The notes below the pieces were generated by a model that did no database searches, was not told the DNA's origin, and worked only from the letters and a program-made list of their open reading frames with translations. From assembly GCF_011039275.1 (NCBI RefSeq), contig NZ_JAAKGB010000001.1, positions 1,364,001-1,428,000 of the forward strand: a DNA stretch of 64,000 bases, given 5' to 3'. This document shows positions 9,673 through 20,761 of this stretch, piece after piece. How positions within the stretch are numbered: position 1 is the first letter of the stretch; each line of letters opens with the position of its first letter. The translations under genes and the position numbers were made by a program. The DNA comes from Streptococcus hyointestinalis (GTDB taxonomy: Bacteria; Bacillota; Bacilli; Lactobacillales; Streptococcaceae).

Positions 9673-10903
9673 AAAACGTGTCTAACCTCCATTTATTTTT
9701 AGGGGAAATGTAACCTGAAACTTCTTCTATGTCTTGTGTGCCGTCAAATGGCTCTAGTAGCGCCACCTTTTGCAGTTGATAGAGCTTGTAGAGTTCGCTT
9801 GAATTGACCTTAATAGTGAAAGGCTCAAACTGCTCACGGATTTGGTCAACAATCAAACGGCGCAAAGCTTGCTTGCTGTCTTTATCCTTAGCGGACAAGC
9901 GGATATTGGGAAACGTGGTTGCTGTCAAGCTCTCTACCTTATCCATTTTATTGTAAATAGCAAGGCGAGGGATGTTTGACATGCCCAGCTCATCAAGGAG
10001 ATCTAGGACAACCTTTTCCTGCTCCGCATGGTTGGGGTCACTGGCGTCAATGACGTGGAGCAACAAATCCACATGCCTGCTCTCTTCTAGCGTGGACTTA
10101 AAGGCTGCGACCAGCTCCGTCGGTAAATCCTGAATAAAACCAACCGTGTCGGTCAGCGTTGCTTGGAAATGTTCAGCTAGATAGACCTGTTTTGTCGTAG
10201 CGTCTAGTGTAGCAAAAAGCTCATCGGCTTCGTATTGTTTATTGTCCGTTAGAGCGTTCATGATAGTAGACTTGCCAGCATTGGTGTAGCCAATCAAGCC
10301 AATCTTAAAAGTACTGTCGTCCAAGCGTTTTTCACGACTGGTAGCTCGATTTTTAGCCACTTGCTTGAGCTGGCGCTCAATATCTGTGATTTGCTGGCGA
10401 ATGGAGCGGCGATTAAGCTCCAGCTGGCTCTCACCAGGACCACGACTGCCGATACCACCGGCTTGACGACTGAGCATAACACCCTGCCCCACCAGTCTGG
10501 GCAGCATATACTTGAGCTGCGCTAGGTGCACCTGCAGTTTTCCCTCATGACTACGAGCACGCATGGCAAAAATATCCAAAATCAACTGCATGCGGTCAAT
10601 AACCTTAACTCCCAGCGCCTGCTCTAGGTTGGTATTTTGCCGTGGCGTCAAGCGATTGTTGACAATGACAGTATCGATTTCTTCGCTGTCAACAATTTGG
10701 GCAACTTCTTGTAATTTTCCTGAGCCGATGAAGGTTTTGCTGTCATAGCGCTCACGGTTTTGGATAAAACTGTCGATGACCTGTGCCCCAGCTGTTTTTG
10801 CAAGGCTTTCTAGCTCAGCCATGGACATGTCGCTGTTTTCTTGCTCTGGGAGTGTCACTCCAAGGAGCAGCACACGCTCCTCTTCTTTTTGCGTCTCAAA
10901 CAT
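9665..10903 (-). CDS. hflX: GTPase HflX, ribosome rescue/splitting
   Basis: 412-aa HflX family GTPase that binds the 50S subunit and splits stalled or stressed ribosomes. The N-terminal HflX domain has the glycine-rich RQAGGIGSRGPGESQLE near residue 145. The G domain shows GYTNAGKSTIMN (G1, near 207), DTVGFI (G3) and YNKMD (G4). ATG 10903 has a strong AAAGGAGG site. A TGC-TATAAT extended -10 at 10932-10937 suggests its own promoter in addition to read-through from miaA. Confidence 0.95.
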   Translation of the reverse strand: MFETQKEEERVLLLGVTLPEQENSDMSMAELESLAKTAGAQVIDSFIQNRERYDSKTFIGSGKLQEVAQIVDSEEIDTVIVNNRLTPRQNTNLEQALGVKVIDRMQLILDIFAMRARSHEGKLQVHLAQLKYMLPRLVGQGVMLSRQAGGIGSRGPGESQLELNRRSIRQQITDIERQLKQVAKNRATSREKRLDDSTFKIGLIGYTNAGKSTIMNALTDNKQYEADELFATLDATTKQVYLAEHFQATLTDTVGFIQDLPTELVAAFKSTLEESRHVDLLLHVIDASDPNHAEQEKVVLDLLDELGMSNIPRLAIYNKMDKVESLTATTFPNIRLSAKDKDSKQALRRLIVDQIREQFEPFTIKVNSSELYKLYQLQKVALLEPFDGTQDIEEVSGYISPKNKWRLDTFYD

Positions 10904-10949
10904 CGCCTCACCTCCTTTATTGCGTAACTTTCATTATAGCATATTTCAG

Positions 10950-11855
10950 CTATTTACGTTTGCTTTGCTCTTGACTTTCTAAAAAATCACGCACAGCCTC
11001 TATGATAGCGTCATGACTCTTGCTGTCACTGATATTATAAAATTCCACCGCCATGCGATTACGAAACCAAGTCAGCTGGCGCTTGGCAAAGCGACGGGTG
11101 TTTTGCTTGAGCTTATCAAGCGCCACATCAAGACTCACCCCGCCTGCAAAGTAAGGAAAGAGCTCTTTGTAGCCAATCGCACGGCTAGCCTGCACATCAG
11201 GATAAGTCTCATAGAGCCACTTAGCTTCATCAAGCAGACCCTCCTTGACCATTTGGTCAACACGGGCATTGATACGCTGGTAAAGCTTTTCACGCTCATC
11301 GTTTAGCCCAATGATAAGAACGTCATAATCTGGCATTTGATTTTCCATGTCATTTCCAAAACGAGCCAACTCCAAAGCCCGTATGGCACGCCTACGGTTA
11401 GACAAAGGCATAGAAAGCCCATAAGCACTCAGCTCTTTTTCTAAAAGAGCGTCTGACAATCCTTCTAACTCTGCTCGGTAAGCAAGAACCGCCTCTTGGT
11501 CAACCTGTCCGCCCAAGTGATAGCCCTCAAGAAGGCTCTGCAAGTATAAACCAGTCCCTCCGACAATAATGGGCACATGACCACGCTCAGCAATCTCACC
11601 AACCGCCTGTCTTGCTTCCTTGACAAAGTCAAAAGCAGAGTAAGTCTCAAACACCTCTCTAACATCAATCAAATGATGACGAGCTGCCGCCTGCTCAGCC
11701 TGACTTGCCTTTGCCGTTCCGATATCTAGTCGCTTATATACCTGCTGGCTATCTCCGCTGATAATCTCACCGTCAAATATCTGTGCCAGCTCCACACCTA
11801 GCGCCGTTTTGCCGACAGCTGTCGGTCCTACCACACAAATTAATTTTTGGGACAT
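10950..11855 (-). CDS. miaA: tRNA dimethylallyltransferase
   Basis: About 301 aa; adds a dimethylallyl group to A37 of tRNAs reading UNN codons. The P-loop [15 protein letters not shown] is at the N-terminus, [17 protein letters not shown] and [13 protein letters not shown] follow, and the C-terminal RQLTWFRNR is typical. An in-frame ATG lies 9 bp upstream (11864) but directly abuts its only possible ribosome site; the ATG at 11855, with GGA at good spacing, is preferred. It heads the operon; an extended -10 lies at 11914-11919. Confidence 0.93.
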   Translation of the reverse strand: MSQKLICVVGPTAVGKTALGVELAQIFDGEIISGDSQQVYKRLDIGTAKASQAEQAAARHHLIDVREVFETYSAFDFVKEARQAVGEIAERGHVPIIVGGTGLYLQSLLEGYHLGGQVDQEAVLAYRAELEGLSDALLEKELSAYGLSMPLSNRRRAIRALELARFGNDMENQMPDYDVLIIGLNDEREKLYQRINARVDQMVKEGLLDEAKWLYETYPDVQASRAIGYKELFPYFAGGVSLDVALDKLKQNTRRFAKRQLTWFRNRMAVEFYNISDSKSHDAIIEAVRDFLESQEQSKRK

Positions 11856-11975
11856 GACTTCCATCCTTTTTTCGTTTTTTACTTGCTATTTTCACAAGCA
11901 TAGGTTACTATATATTATAACACAGAAGCTGAGAGGGAGACCTTTCAATAACGAATAACCAAAAGGAGAATGATT

Positions 11976-12152
11976 ATGGCTAAAAAATTTGCATTTGCTA
12001 AAGGTGTTGTTACAGGTGTCGCTGCTACTGCTGCTACTGTTGCAGGAGCTGTCTATGCTGTCAAAAAGACAATCATCGAGCCTGAAGAAGAAAAAGCTGC
12101 CTTTATCGAAGAAAACCGTAAAAAAGCAGCCCGCAAACGCATTGCTCGCTAA
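11976..12152 (+). CDS. DUF3042 family small protein
   Basis: 58-aa protein beginning MAKKFAFAKGVVTGVAATAA: one short Ala/Val-rich hydrophobic segment, then a charged EEEKAAFIEENRKKAARKR tail. This matches the small DUF3042 family of Lactobacillales; function unknown, probably membrane-associated. An ATG at 11970 is too close to the AGGAG site (1 bp), while 11976 has 7-bp spacing, so the latter is chosen. It stands alone between the miaA promoter and its own strong terminator. Confidence 0.85.
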   Translation: MAKKFAFAKGVVTGVAATAATVAGAVYAVKKTIIEPEEEKAAFIEENRKKAARKRIAR

Positions 12153-12168
12153 TCTTAATTGTCATAGT

Positions 12169-12197
12169 AAAAAACCGCTGTTGCAGCGGTTTTTTTG
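12169..12197 (+). terminator. Strong intrinsic terminator after DUF3042 gene
   Basis: AAAAAACCGCTG (12169-12180), a TTG loop and CAGCGGTTTTTT (12184-12195). Symmetric, so it can also stop minus-strand read-through from the glucansucrase. Confidence 0.9.
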
Positions 12198-12238
12198 TTA
12201 CATCCAGATAACTTTGATATATCGGACTCTGACAGTCT

Positions 12239-15200
12239 TTATCCGATAGTGTCTACAGTGTCTTTTTTTTTAAGTGAAAGCTCTGTTCTCGTTGAAGCGC
12301 TAAGCTTAACCACTCGTCCAGCCCTGTTAGCATAGTACCAAGTGTTTCCTACTTGGAAGAAGCGAGAAACATACAGCTCTCCTGAGTCAGCGTCATAGTA
12401 AGACTGGCTGCCATCGCCGTTAGTCACAAAGTCGCCTTTGACCTGCTTACCGTCTGTAGCGAAGTACAAGCGTTGACCGTTGATAGTTTGAGAACCCGTC
12501 ACTACATGACCTGTACTGTCGGCATAGTACCAGCTGTCACCTACTTGGAAGAAGCGAGAAACATACAGTTCTCCTGAATCAGCATCGTAGTAAGACTGGC
12601 TACCATCACTGTTGGTCACAAAGGCGCCTTTGACTTGCTTGCCGTCTGTAGCAAAGTACAAGCGTTGACCGTTGATAGTTTGAGAACCCGTCACCACATG
12701 ACCTGTACTGTCGGCATAGTACCAGCTGTCACCTACTTGGAAGAAACGAGAAACATACAATTCTCCTGAGTCAGCGTCGTAGTATGACTGGCTGCCATCG
12801 CTGTTGGTCACAAAGGCACCTTTAACTTGCTTGCCGTCTGTAGCAAAGTACAAGCGTTGACCGTTGATAGTTTGAGAACCCGTCACTACATGACCTGTGC
12901 TGTCGGCATAATACCAGCTATCGCCTACTTGGAAGAAACGGGAAACGTACAATTCTCCTGAGTCGGCGTCATAGTAAGACTGGCTGCCATCGCTGTTGGT
13001 CACAAAGTCTCCTTTGACTTGTGTGCCGTCTGCTTGGAAGTAGTAAGACTTGCCATCAATAACCTGACTGCCTACAACCGCCTTGCCGTCGCTGCCAGCA
13101 TAAGCAAACTGACCACTACCTTTTTCGATTTCAAACCAACGATTTGCCACAGCATTTCCAGAACCTGCCTCGAAGTAATAAAGATTACCATCAGCATCAC
13201 GAATGGCAATATCCTTTTGTTGGAAACCATCCGCATCAAAATATTGTTTGCTACCGTTAATAGAAACAATACCTCGTGCCATCACACCATTAGCATCAAA
13301 ATAACGCCAGTCGCTGCCAAAGAGATAATAGTCGTTGCGGTACTGTGCACCTAACTTGCTGTAGTAATAGTAATTGCCACTAGCGTCCATGACAAAAGCG
13401 TCACGCAATTGAACTCCATTTGGCAAGAAACGATAGAAATCATCACCTATCTGGTAAGCACCTGTCACCATGTAGCCATTCTCATCGAAATAGTACCAGT
13501 TGCCGTTTTCATCTTGGATAAAGACAGACTTGGCACGAGACCCACTTGTAGAATAATAATAGTAACCCGTGTCGTCCTTGGCAAATCCTGTCACGGCTTC
13601 TTGCCCTAGCAATTGTTTTGGTAGGATAACGGTGGTTTCATCCACTCTAAAGTAATCGTTTGAGCCCCAATCTTTTAGTACATAATAAGCCCCACGTCCC
13701 AAAATATTGGTTCCATTGAAGTATTTAGCTTCCCATTGCTTAATGGCAACTGTTGGGTCTATTTTTTGACCACTAGATACTTGGACACGCTCAAAAATGC
13801 TAGGGTATTTCTCCGCAAGCTCTTCTAAGAAAGCTCCGCCATAAACCGCTTGATAATCATCGCCATTAGTGCGTGTCTTGGCAGCATAGAGCAATTCTTT
13901 GATAACAGCGCCACTACGGTAGTTCCCATAACTATCGGTACGGTTAGCTGTGACAATCTGCTCACTAGGAAGATTATAAATCTGATCAGGCACCCAGTCA
14001 GCAATCACTTGGATACCAGCAGCGTGAAGAGAACGAACGGCATCTAGCAAGTCATTGAAAGAACCATACTTGTTGTTTTTACTCATAGCAATATCATAGC
14101 GATCTTCAAAGGCGTAGCCGTTTCCGATGATAGCGTCAAGGAAACTTCCATCTTCACTAGCGACATATTGGGGCGCCATCTCAAAGGAAGTAATTCCCCA
14201 AGACTTGAACAAGTCTGCATTTTGAGCAATGAGTTTGTTGGTGTACTGAGCGTCGTTTTCAACAAAGTCTTGGAAGTTAGAAAAACCTTCATAGATAACT
14301 TGTGAATCAAGCGCAGCTGAGCTTTCATAGACCAGATTTGAACTATTTTTTTCAGTTGATGCTGCTACACGAACATCCTGCGTATCACTGGCGCCAACTG
14401 GTACCCAAACAGCCAAGTAACCATTCATATCAACGGTAGCATAGCCTTTAATCTCACTCGGTGAGAAGGTCAGATTGCCATTATCGTCCGTGTATTTGAT
14501 ATAAGCACTAGCTTCTTGGTCACTAGCAAACTGAAGAATGCCATTTTCAGTTCCCAAAAGGAGTGGACGATAGGCTTGATTCTTGTGCGCAGCTCCCATA
14601 TTGACCGTTATGGTATTAGCAAAACTATCATCGCCTTGATAAAGTTCTAGTTTAGGGTTGTTGGATACAATGGTCAATATACCTGAATAACGTGTCTCCT
14701 CTGTTCCCGAGTCTTCTGCTGTATCAGCGCCTTTACCATAGCGTACAGATGTCAAGAGCTCCGTTCTGTCATAAGCTGTTTTTCCTGCATTATTGAGGCT
14801 TTCATTAGCTCCTGCTGGGTAATGAAGTTTCATGTCTTGACCACCAGAAACATACTTGATACGCCCTTTTAGCAAGGTCTCAATAGAATCATAGTAAGGC
14901 GATTTTTTAGCCATGTATTGCCCATCATCTGTGTACATGTCACCATAGTAAACACGTGTAATGGCATCTTTATTGGTCAACATGAGCGCATAAGCCGCAG
15001 GCACATTGAACTGAGTGTACTTCTTATCCGCTTGATTCATATCTTCATTGTAAATCTTGAAGGCTTCTTTGATTTCATCAAGCGTGATATTGGTCAAACC
15101 GTCTGTATCTGTACGTCCCAGCTCTTTATTGATAATCTTAGCAATAACTGTTTGAACCTCTGAATCGTGTGCTCGTACAAACACATAGTTCGCCATGCGT

Positions 15201-16874
15201 TTGCCATCTTTATAAGCCTTGCCAGTTGTTGGGTCAATGTCTGAACTACGGTTATTGTAGCTGTTTGTGATGATTGGTGCCAGTGATGGCGTTCTGCTCT
15301 CATCTCCTTCGACAGGACGCATGAGTGAGTAAAGGAGAGACAGACGATTTTTATTGTCAATTGGCAGTTGAGCACCTGACATAGCCTCATTGTAGTAAGG
15401 GTCGTTTTCAGACCAAGCTTCTAAAATAGAGAGATGATTGATAGCGTTGGCTTCGCTATCAGCAACACCATACTTAGCCTTGAAGTAGTCAGAAGCGATT
15501 TGCAACAAATCAGCATTGACATTGTCAACCGCATCAACACGAACACCGTCAAAGTTAGCGCTGGCATCACCTGCTACAATCTCACCGAAGTTCATGATAA
15601 AGTGTAGCCAGTTTAATTGCTCTGCTTGAACAACGGGATTAGAATTATCAATGTCATTAGCAAGAAGCAATTCATAGCCATCTGTTTCTAAATTATTGTA
15701 CTTTTCTAACAATTCATCAACTGCTTTAGCACCAAGTTCGCTATCCAAATCTCTATCACGAGTTACCTTGGTAATCGTTTCATTAAACAAACGATAGTCA
15801 GAATTGGCTTCTGGTGTCTTATCACTATTGATAAAGGTCAGAGCCCCACCTTGCAAGTGGTCTTGATTTTTTCCAGCTGTGTTATCCTTCTGTTTGGCTA
15901 TTCCAGTTAGGTTGTGTCGCTACAAATGTTGAAATCGTCTCACGTAGCCAAGCCGTACCATTCACGTAAATTTTCTTTTCAATGGCTTTTTGAATATCTT
16001 GAGCCGCTTTATTGAGCTCTTCTTGGCTGGCTGTCGCTTGGACAATATCACCAAAACCTTCTGCCGCCATGTAATTGACATAAGCTAGTTGTGTTTGCTT
16101 ATCAGGCCACCATGCCATCAATAAAGGACGGACATCCGTCTGACGTGATGGTAACCACTGTTCTCCATTTGAGAGAATTTTCTTTGGACGATACCAAGTA
16201 TTGGCTGTCAAATACCCATCAACCAGCTCGACTCCTTTTTCATCTAACTGGGCAAAAGCGTTATTTTCACTAAAAGTATCATTGAGACTGGTCAAACCTT
16301 CGCTGCTAAACCAAGTTTCCGTACTATTTTCAAGAACGCCATCCTTACCAAAATAAAGCAGCTTGCCATCTTCAGATTCAACGACAAAATTGGTTTTATA
16401 AGTACCATCTTCGGCGATATAATAAGTCTTACCATCAATCGTCTGAATACCTGGTGCTGAGGTTTTTGAAACAGCAGTTTCTTGAGCAGTCAACGACTCC
16501 GTCTGAGCATTTGTGTTCTCTTCTTGACTAGTAGACGCTTCTGCTTCTGTCTGACTGTCACTATCACTTTGAGAAGACTCTGTTGTGACTTCTTGTGTCG
16601 TCGTCACCTCTTGCGTGTCTGTGACATTTGTGTCAGAAGAGCTTTCTTCAGTCGCTTCCTCTTGACTAGAAGCGGCTTCTTCACTTGTAGATGAAGCTGT
16701 TGTTTCATCTACTTTTTGCTCAGCAGTCGTGCTTGCTACTTGCTCACTCACAACACTATCAGCACTTGCTTGTGTGCTAACAGCGCCTCCCAACATAAGT
16801 GCAGTAGCGGCAATTGCAACTGTTACCCAGTGCTTTTTGACCTTACGTCGCTTATAACGCATTTTGGTCTCCAT
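12239..16874 (-). pseudogene. GH70 glucansucrase (glucosyltransferase), split by one frameshift
   Basis: Reads as 330 aa (15882-16874) and 1205 aa (12239 to about 15856) in two frames, together one GH70 enzyme that makes alpha-glucan from sucrose at the cell surface. Part one has a KxYKxGK-like signal peptide (MRYKRRKVKKHW...), a Ser/Thr-rich variable region, a YG-type repeat and the start of the catalytic domain, stopping right after PNWNSQTEG. Part two has the nucleophile region DGVRVDAVDN (near 103), acid/base ILEAWSEND (near 148), VRAHDSEV (near 230) and a long glucan-binding repeat region. The junction at about 15880-15890 needs a 1- or 2-base correction near GAAGGATAAC. Catalytic residues look intact, so the lesion may be recent, phase-variable, or a sequencing error. 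Confidence 0.85.
12348..13000 (-). repeat. Tandem 192-bp (64-aa) glucan-binding repeats of the glucansucrase
   Basis: The phrase cctacttgg recurs at 12348, 12540, 12732 and 12924, exactly 192 bp apart. Units encode FVTNSDGSQSYYDADSGELY-type CW/YG repeats; the three inner units are nearly identical in protein, the last (C-terminal) unit is diverged. These bind glucan or cell-wall polymers in the GH70 family. Confidence 0.9.
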
Positions 16875-16967
16875 AATTAGTTCTCCTTTTCCTTAGAAAG
16901 CTTATGCTTTCCTAATGCGGTCTCAACAATTCTAACAAGGCTTGTCATCATTCTTAAAACCATTTCC

Positions 16968-16996
16968 ATTGTAACAAATCATGAGAGATACAGCAA
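16968..16996 (-). promoter_or_regulatory. Glucansucrase promoter
   Basis: Minus-strand -35 TTGCTG (16996-16991), 17-bp spacer, and -10 TACAAT (16973-16968) with an extended TG. Predicted start near 16961 gives a leader of about 87 nt containing a small GAAAGC/GCTTTC hairpin just before the ribosome-binding site. Confidence 0.8.
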
Positions 16997-17045
16997 TAAC
17001 AGTCTTCTCTTTTAACCAGCCCTTAATGGTTTTGATAAGAAAATT

Positions 17046-17083
17046 ACTAAAAATAAAAACAACTCGATACAATGTATCAAGTT
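17046..17083 (-). terminator. uvrC intrinsic terminator overlapping its stop codon
   Basis: Stem 17061-17070 with 17074-17083 (one wobble pair), followed on the minus strand by GTTTTTATTTTT. Its 5' arm includes two bases of the uvrC stop. Confidence 0.8.
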
Positions 17084-18860
17084 ATTCTTTTTGATTTAAA
17101 GTTGTTTGGATATTTTCAGCGACAGTCCGTGGGATACCACAGTTGACGATATCATCAACACTTGCTTTTTGGATATTGGTGAGATTTTTAAAGTGTTTCA
17201 TCAAGAGTTGCTTGCGCTTTGGACCCAGCCCAGAAATGCCGTCTAGCTTAGAGGAGAAGGAGTTTTTAGAGCGCACTTGACGGTGAAAGGTAATGGCAAA
17301 GCGGTGCACCTCGTCTTGGATACGCTGCAATAAAAAGAACTCCTCAGACTGTCTAGGCAGCGGCACCACCTGCAAGGGATTGCCAAAAAGCAACTCGTGC
17401 GTCTGGTGCTTATCATTTTTTTGCAGACCAGCGATAGGAATGTCTAAGCCAAGCTTATCCTCAATCACTTCTCTTGCGACATTGACCTGCCCTTGCCCTC
17501 CATCAATCACGATAAGGTCTGGCGGTGTCAAACCGTCTTTAAGCACACGGCTGTACCTGCGGTAAATAACCTCACGCATACTAGCGTAGTCATCAGGACC
17601 CACTACAGTCTTAATCTTAAACTTGCGATAATCTTTCTTACTTGGCTTGCCATTGACAAAGACCACCATAGCAGACACAGGGCTTGTCCCTTGGATGTTG
17701 GAGTTGTCAAAAGCCTCGATACGCACAGGTTTTGGAATATTGAGCAAATCGCCCAGATTTTCAATAGCGCCGTGCGTTTTTCGGATGTCTTTTTCCAGCA
17801 AATCAAACTTTTGTTGGAGGCTGACCCTGGCATTCTTGGTCGCTAGATTGACTAGTTGCTTTTTCTCACCACGCTGGGGCTTGATGACCTTACTCTTGAC
17901 CAAAGCCTGCACCAAATCTTCATCAATGTCTTTTGGAATGAAAATTTCCTTTGGCAAAAGGTGCTTTTTATCCTGATAAAACTGACCGATGTAGGTCAAA
18001 AAGTCCTCTTCAGGCTCATTGTAGTAAGGAAACATATTAACGTCTCGCTGGATGAGCTTGCCATTTCGCACAAAGAAAACCTGCACGCACATCCAGCCCT
18101 TATCCACAGCATAACCGAAAATATCACGGTCTTTCATATCCTGATGAATGACACGCTGCTTGGTGCGTAAAAGCCCAATCGCCTCAATCAAATCCCGATA
18201 CTCCGCTGCACGCTCAAACTCCATCTGAGCAGCTGCTGCTTGCATTTTATCCCGCAAGCCATCCACGATTTTATTGTCTTTTCCGTTGAGAAAGTTTTTG
18301 ACATCCTCTTTTAAGCCGTCCCAATAAGCCTTGTTCGTATGGCAAATGGTATGGGCATTACACTGCCCCAAATGATAGTAAAAGCAGACCTTATTGGCTG
18401 GATTGGTACATTTCTTAAAGGGAAAGAGACGATCTAACAAACGCTTAATCTCCGTTGCGGCACCCGAGTCTGGATAGGGTCCAAAATAAAGCCCGTCATT
18501 TTTCTTAACTTGACGTGTGATAAGTAGTCTTGGATAAACTTCATCCGTAATCTTGATGTAAGGATAGGACTTGTCATCTTTTAGCTTGATATTGTACTTG
18601 GGCATATTTTCTTGGATGAGATTAATCTCAAGCAGAAGCGCCTCTGTGTTAGAACTTGTGACAATATACTCAAAATCCTCAATCTCAGACACCAAAAGCT
18701 CGGTTTTGGTATTGTGACTGCCATGAAAATAGGAGCGCACACGATTTTTTAAATTTTTAGCCTTCCCCACATAGATGATAGTCCCATTTTTGTCCTTATG
18801 GAGATAACAGCCAGGGCTATCTGGTAAAAGCTCTAATTTATGCTTAATCAGTTCATTCAT
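17082..18860 (-). CDS. uvrC: Excinuclease ABC subunit C
   Basis: 592-aa nucleotide-excision-repair nuclease that makes the 3' and 5' incisions with UvrB. GIY-YIG domain at residues 15-90 ([20 protein letters not shown]), UVR motif near 205, RNase H-like endonuclease domain with [11 protein letters not shown] and VIDGGQGQ, and C-terminal helix-hairpin-helix ([17 protein letters not shown]). The open frame continues upstream to 19013, but ATG 18860 gives the normal start and length. An extended -10 TATAAT ends 6 bp before this ATG, predicting a leaderless message. Confidence 0.95.
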   Translation of the reverse strand: MNELIKHKLELLPDSPGCYLHKDKNGTIIYVGKAKNLKNRVRSYFHGSHNTKTELLVSEIEDFEYIVTSSNTEALLLEINLIQENMPKYNIKLKDDKSYPYIKITDEVYPRLLITRQVKKNDGLYFGPYPDSGAATEIKRLLDRLFPFKKCTNPANKVCFYYHLGQCNAHTICHTNKAYWDGLKEDVKNFLNGKDNKIVDGLRDKMQAAAAQMEFERAAEYRDLIEAIGLLRTKQRVIHQDMKDRDIFGYAVDKGWMCVQVFFVRNGKLIQRDVNMFPYYNEPEEDFLTYIGQFYQDKKHLLPKEIFIPKDIDEDLVQALVKSKVIKPQRGEKKQLVNLATKNARVSLQQKFDLLEKDIRKTHGAIENLGDLLNIPKPVRIEAFDNSNIQGTSPVSAMVVFVNGKPSKKDYRKFKIKTVVGPDDYASMREVIYRRYSRVLKDGLTPPDLIVIDGGQGQVNVAREVIEDKLGLDIPIAGLQKNDKHQTHELLFGNPLQVVPLPRQSEEFFLLQRIQDEVHRFAITFHRQVRSKNSFSSKLDGISGLGPKRKQLLMKHFKNLTNIQKASVDDIVNCGIPRTVAENIQTTLNQKE

Positions 18861-18866
18861 GCTTTT

Positions 18867-18872
18867 ATTATA
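18867..18872 (-). promoter_or_regulatory. Extended -10 promoter abutting the uvrC ATG
   Basis: Minus-strand TGtTATAAT with TATAAT at 18872-18867. Seven bases downstream is 18860, the A of the start codon. No Shine-Dalgarno sequence fits between. Confidence 0.6.
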
Positions 18873-18895
18873 ACAAATTTTACCCAAAAGACAGC

Positions 18896-18926
18896 AAAAA
18901 GAGATTAGACCAGCTAATCTCTTTTT
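18896..18926. terminator. Terminator downstream of the TetR gene
   Basis: Perfect 13-bp stem (18896-18908 with 18914-18926), loop ACCAG, flanked by A5 and T5. It separates the TetR transcript from the uvrC promoter. Confidence 0.9.
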
Positions 18927-18930
18927 CGCT

Positions 18931-19485
18931 TTAACGACCAAATACCTCACCAGTCCAAAACTGGTAGACAAGCATAGCCATTTTTTGTGTTGTAACACGA
19001 CAATGTCTTTCAAACCATTTGCTCTTCATTTGCACCAAACCGCCAAAAAGATATGTCCACAAATACTCTGCATTCGGACCTAAGTCAGCGGTAAAATAAC
19101 GCTCAACATAAGGCTGCAAGCCTTGAACATAAGTCAGAGCAATGTCATTGATAATCCAGTGCGCATTTTGCACATACAAAACCTCGATACTCTTTTGGTA
19201 TTGAAGCCAGTAGTCAAAGTAAGTCTTCAATACTCCCAGCAAATCCTCAGGCTTTCTAGAGTCAATCACATTGAAACAATCTTTATATAAATAATCTAAA
19301 TAAGTCTTTAAAACATCCTCTTTTGAGGTAAAGTGGCGATAAAATGTTTGGCGTGTCAAAGAAGCTTCCTCAACGATTTCCTTAATGGAAATATCTTCGA
19401 GAGGTTTTTGGTGCATCAGAGTCAACAAAGCACGGATAAACAACTCTTTTGAGCGTTGACTTCTTCTGCTAACAAGTTCAGACAT
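18931..19485 (-). CDS. TetR/AcrR-family transcriptional regulator
   Basis: 184-aa one-component repressor. The TetR DNA-binding helix-turn-helix is clear at about residues 25-60 ([21 protein letters not shown]). The C-terminal region, with aromatic [19 protein letters not shown], is the TetR_C-type ligand/dimer domain of the YxxYW streptococcal group. Target genes are not adjacent: neighbours are uvrC and ribosomal genes, both with own promoters. ATG 19485 is used with GGAGG six bases upstream; a GTG three bases earlier is less likely. Confidence 0.88.
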   Translation of the reverse strand: MSELVSRRSQRSKELFIRALLTLMHQKPLEDISIKEIVEEASLTRQTFYRHFTSKEDVLKTYLDYLYKDCFNVIDSRKPEDLLGVLKTYFDYWLQYQKSIEVLYVQNAHWIINDIALTYVQGLQPYVERYFTADLGPNAEYLWTYLFGGLVQMKSKWFERHCRVTTQKMAMLVYQFWTGEVFGR

Positions 19486-19587
19486 CACGTTCCTCCTAAT
19501 TCATATAGTACTGTGCACAATAACACAACATACTTAAAACTTTCTTAAAATAGTTCGATAATTGAAAACCCTTTACTTATTTTCGAT

Positions 19588-19625
19588 AAGAAAACCCCAC
19601 CATGGCTTGCAAGGCAGGGTTTACA
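19588..19625 (-). terminator. rplJ-rplL operon terminator
   Basis: Minus strand AAACCCTGCC pairs, with two wobble pairs, to GGTGGGGTTT, then TTTTC follows. Positioned about 40 bp after the rplL stop. Confidence 0.75.
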
Positions 19626-19663
19626 CATATCGACTTTACAAAGCAAGTCTAGCTTAAATCCGA

Positions 19664-20032
19664 TTATTTAAGAGTTACGCTAGCTCCAGCTTCTTCAAGT
19701 TTAGCTTTAAGTTCTTCAGCTTCAGCAGCTGCAACACCTTCTTTAAGTACAGATGGTGCGTTGTCAACAAGTGCTTTAGCTTCTTTAAGACCTTCACCTG
19801 TGATTTCACGAACGACTTTGATAACAGCAACTTTCTTGTCACCACCTGCAGTCAATTCGATATCGAATGAATCTTTAGCAGCACCAGCGTCAGCAGCACC
19901 GTCAGCAGCAACAGCTACAGGAGCAGCTGCAGTTACACCAAATTCTTCTTCGATAGCTTTTACAAGATCGTTAAGCTCAAGGATTGAAGCTTCTTTAATT
20001 TCAGCAATAATGTTTTCAATGTTCAATGCCAT
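19664..20032 (-). CDS. rplL: Ribosomal protein bL12 (L7/L12)
   Basis: 122-aa stalk protein that recruits translation GTPases. N-terminal dimerisation part [20 protein letters not shown], an Ala-rich hinge (residues 35-55), and the globular C-terminal domain ending [15 protein letters not shown] 20032 has GGAGG 8 bp upstream; the longer open frame to 20047 is not needed. Second gene of the rplJ-rplL operon, 62 bp after rplJ. Confidence 0.97.
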   Translation of the reverse strand: MALNIENIIAEIKEASILELNDLVKAIEEEFGVTAAAPVAVAADGAADAGAAKDSFDIELTAGGDKKVAVIKVVREITGEGLKEAKALVDNAPSVLKEGVAAAEAEELKAKLEEAGASVTLK

Positions 20033-20094
20033 TGTAGTTTCCTCCAAAATAGTTAAATGATAAAATAGGTTTGTAGCTTAAGCTACTTGAAGCA

Positions 20095-20592
20095 TTAAGC
20101 TTCTTCTTTTGCTTCTGCAACCGCTTTGACAGCGTAAGCCACGTTGCGGACAGGAGCTTGAAGTACTGAAAGGAGCATAGAAAGCATGCCTTCGCGGTTT
20201 GGCAATTTAGCAAGAGCATCGATTTCTTCTTTAGTAGAAACAGCGCCTTCGATTGCACCACCTTTAATTTCAAGTGCTTCAGCATCAGCAGCAAATTCGC
20301 TAAGAATTTTTGCTGGCGCAATAACATCTTCGTTTGAGAATGCTACTGCAGATGGTCCAACAAAGATGTCTTTCATCTCGTCAAGACCTGCTTTTTCAGC
20401 TGCACGAGTCAAGATAGAGTTTTTGATAACTTTAAACTCAACACCGCTTTCGCGAAGATTACGACGAAGAACTGTATCTTGCTCAACTGTAAGACCACGA
20501 GAGTCTACAACAACGATACTTGCTGCTGCTTTCATCTTTTCAGCGACAAGTTCGACTTGTTCAGCTTTTTTAGCAATAATTGCTTCACTCAT
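20095..20592 (-). CDS. rplJ: Ribosomal protein uL10
   Basis: 165-aa stalk base protein that binds 23S rRNA and carries the L7/L12 dimers. Family start [20 protein letters not shown] and [13 protein letters not shown] are typical. ATG 20592 has a GGAGG site; the open frame extends to 20655 only by chance through the leader. A structured leader and strong promoter lie upstream, between the gene and the ICE boundary, so ICE insertion does not cut its regulation. Confidence 0.97.
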   Translation of the reverse strand: MSEAIIAKKAEQVELVAEKMKAAASIVVVDSRGLTVEQDTVLRRNLRESGVEFKVIKNSILTRAAEKAGLDEMKDIFVGPSAVAFSNEDVIAPAKILSEFAADAEALEIKGGAIEGAVSTKEEIDALAKLPNREGMLSMLLSVLQAPVRNVAYAVKAVAEAKEEA

Positions 20593-20639
20593 TAGTTTTA
20601 CCTCCGTTTTTATTTTTGGGATAGATACAAAAAAAACGT

Positions 20640-20745
20640 ATCTACACCTAGACACGAAAGTACAAAACCGTTATTTCTAAATCACGTTTTGTGCCTCGGT
20701 AGGACTATTATGAGCACCGCTCCCCTACTGTCTTAGGTCAGTTTT
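20640..20745 (-). ncRNA. L10 leader (autoregulatory mRNA structure)
   Basis: The minus-strand 5' UTR of rplJ has the hallmark L10 leader arrangement: ACCTAAGACAGTAGGGG at its 5' side and a complementary CCTACCGAGG further on, with AGCGGTGCTCATAATAG between. L10(L12)4 binding here represses translation of its own operon in many bacteria. A second hairpin (TAGATAC/GTATCTA) precedes the start. Confidence 0.8.
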
Positions 20746-20761
20746 ATTCAAAACCTCATCT

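Noticed and set aside
12340..13000. Regular repeats that might suggest a CRISPR array
   Set aside because: 192-bp pitch, coding in one frame as glucan-binding repeats; no short repeat-spacer pattern. No CRISPR array seen anywhere in the window.
18861..19013. Longer UvrC N-terminus
   Set aside because: Would overlap the TetR terminator and gene; family start is at 18860.
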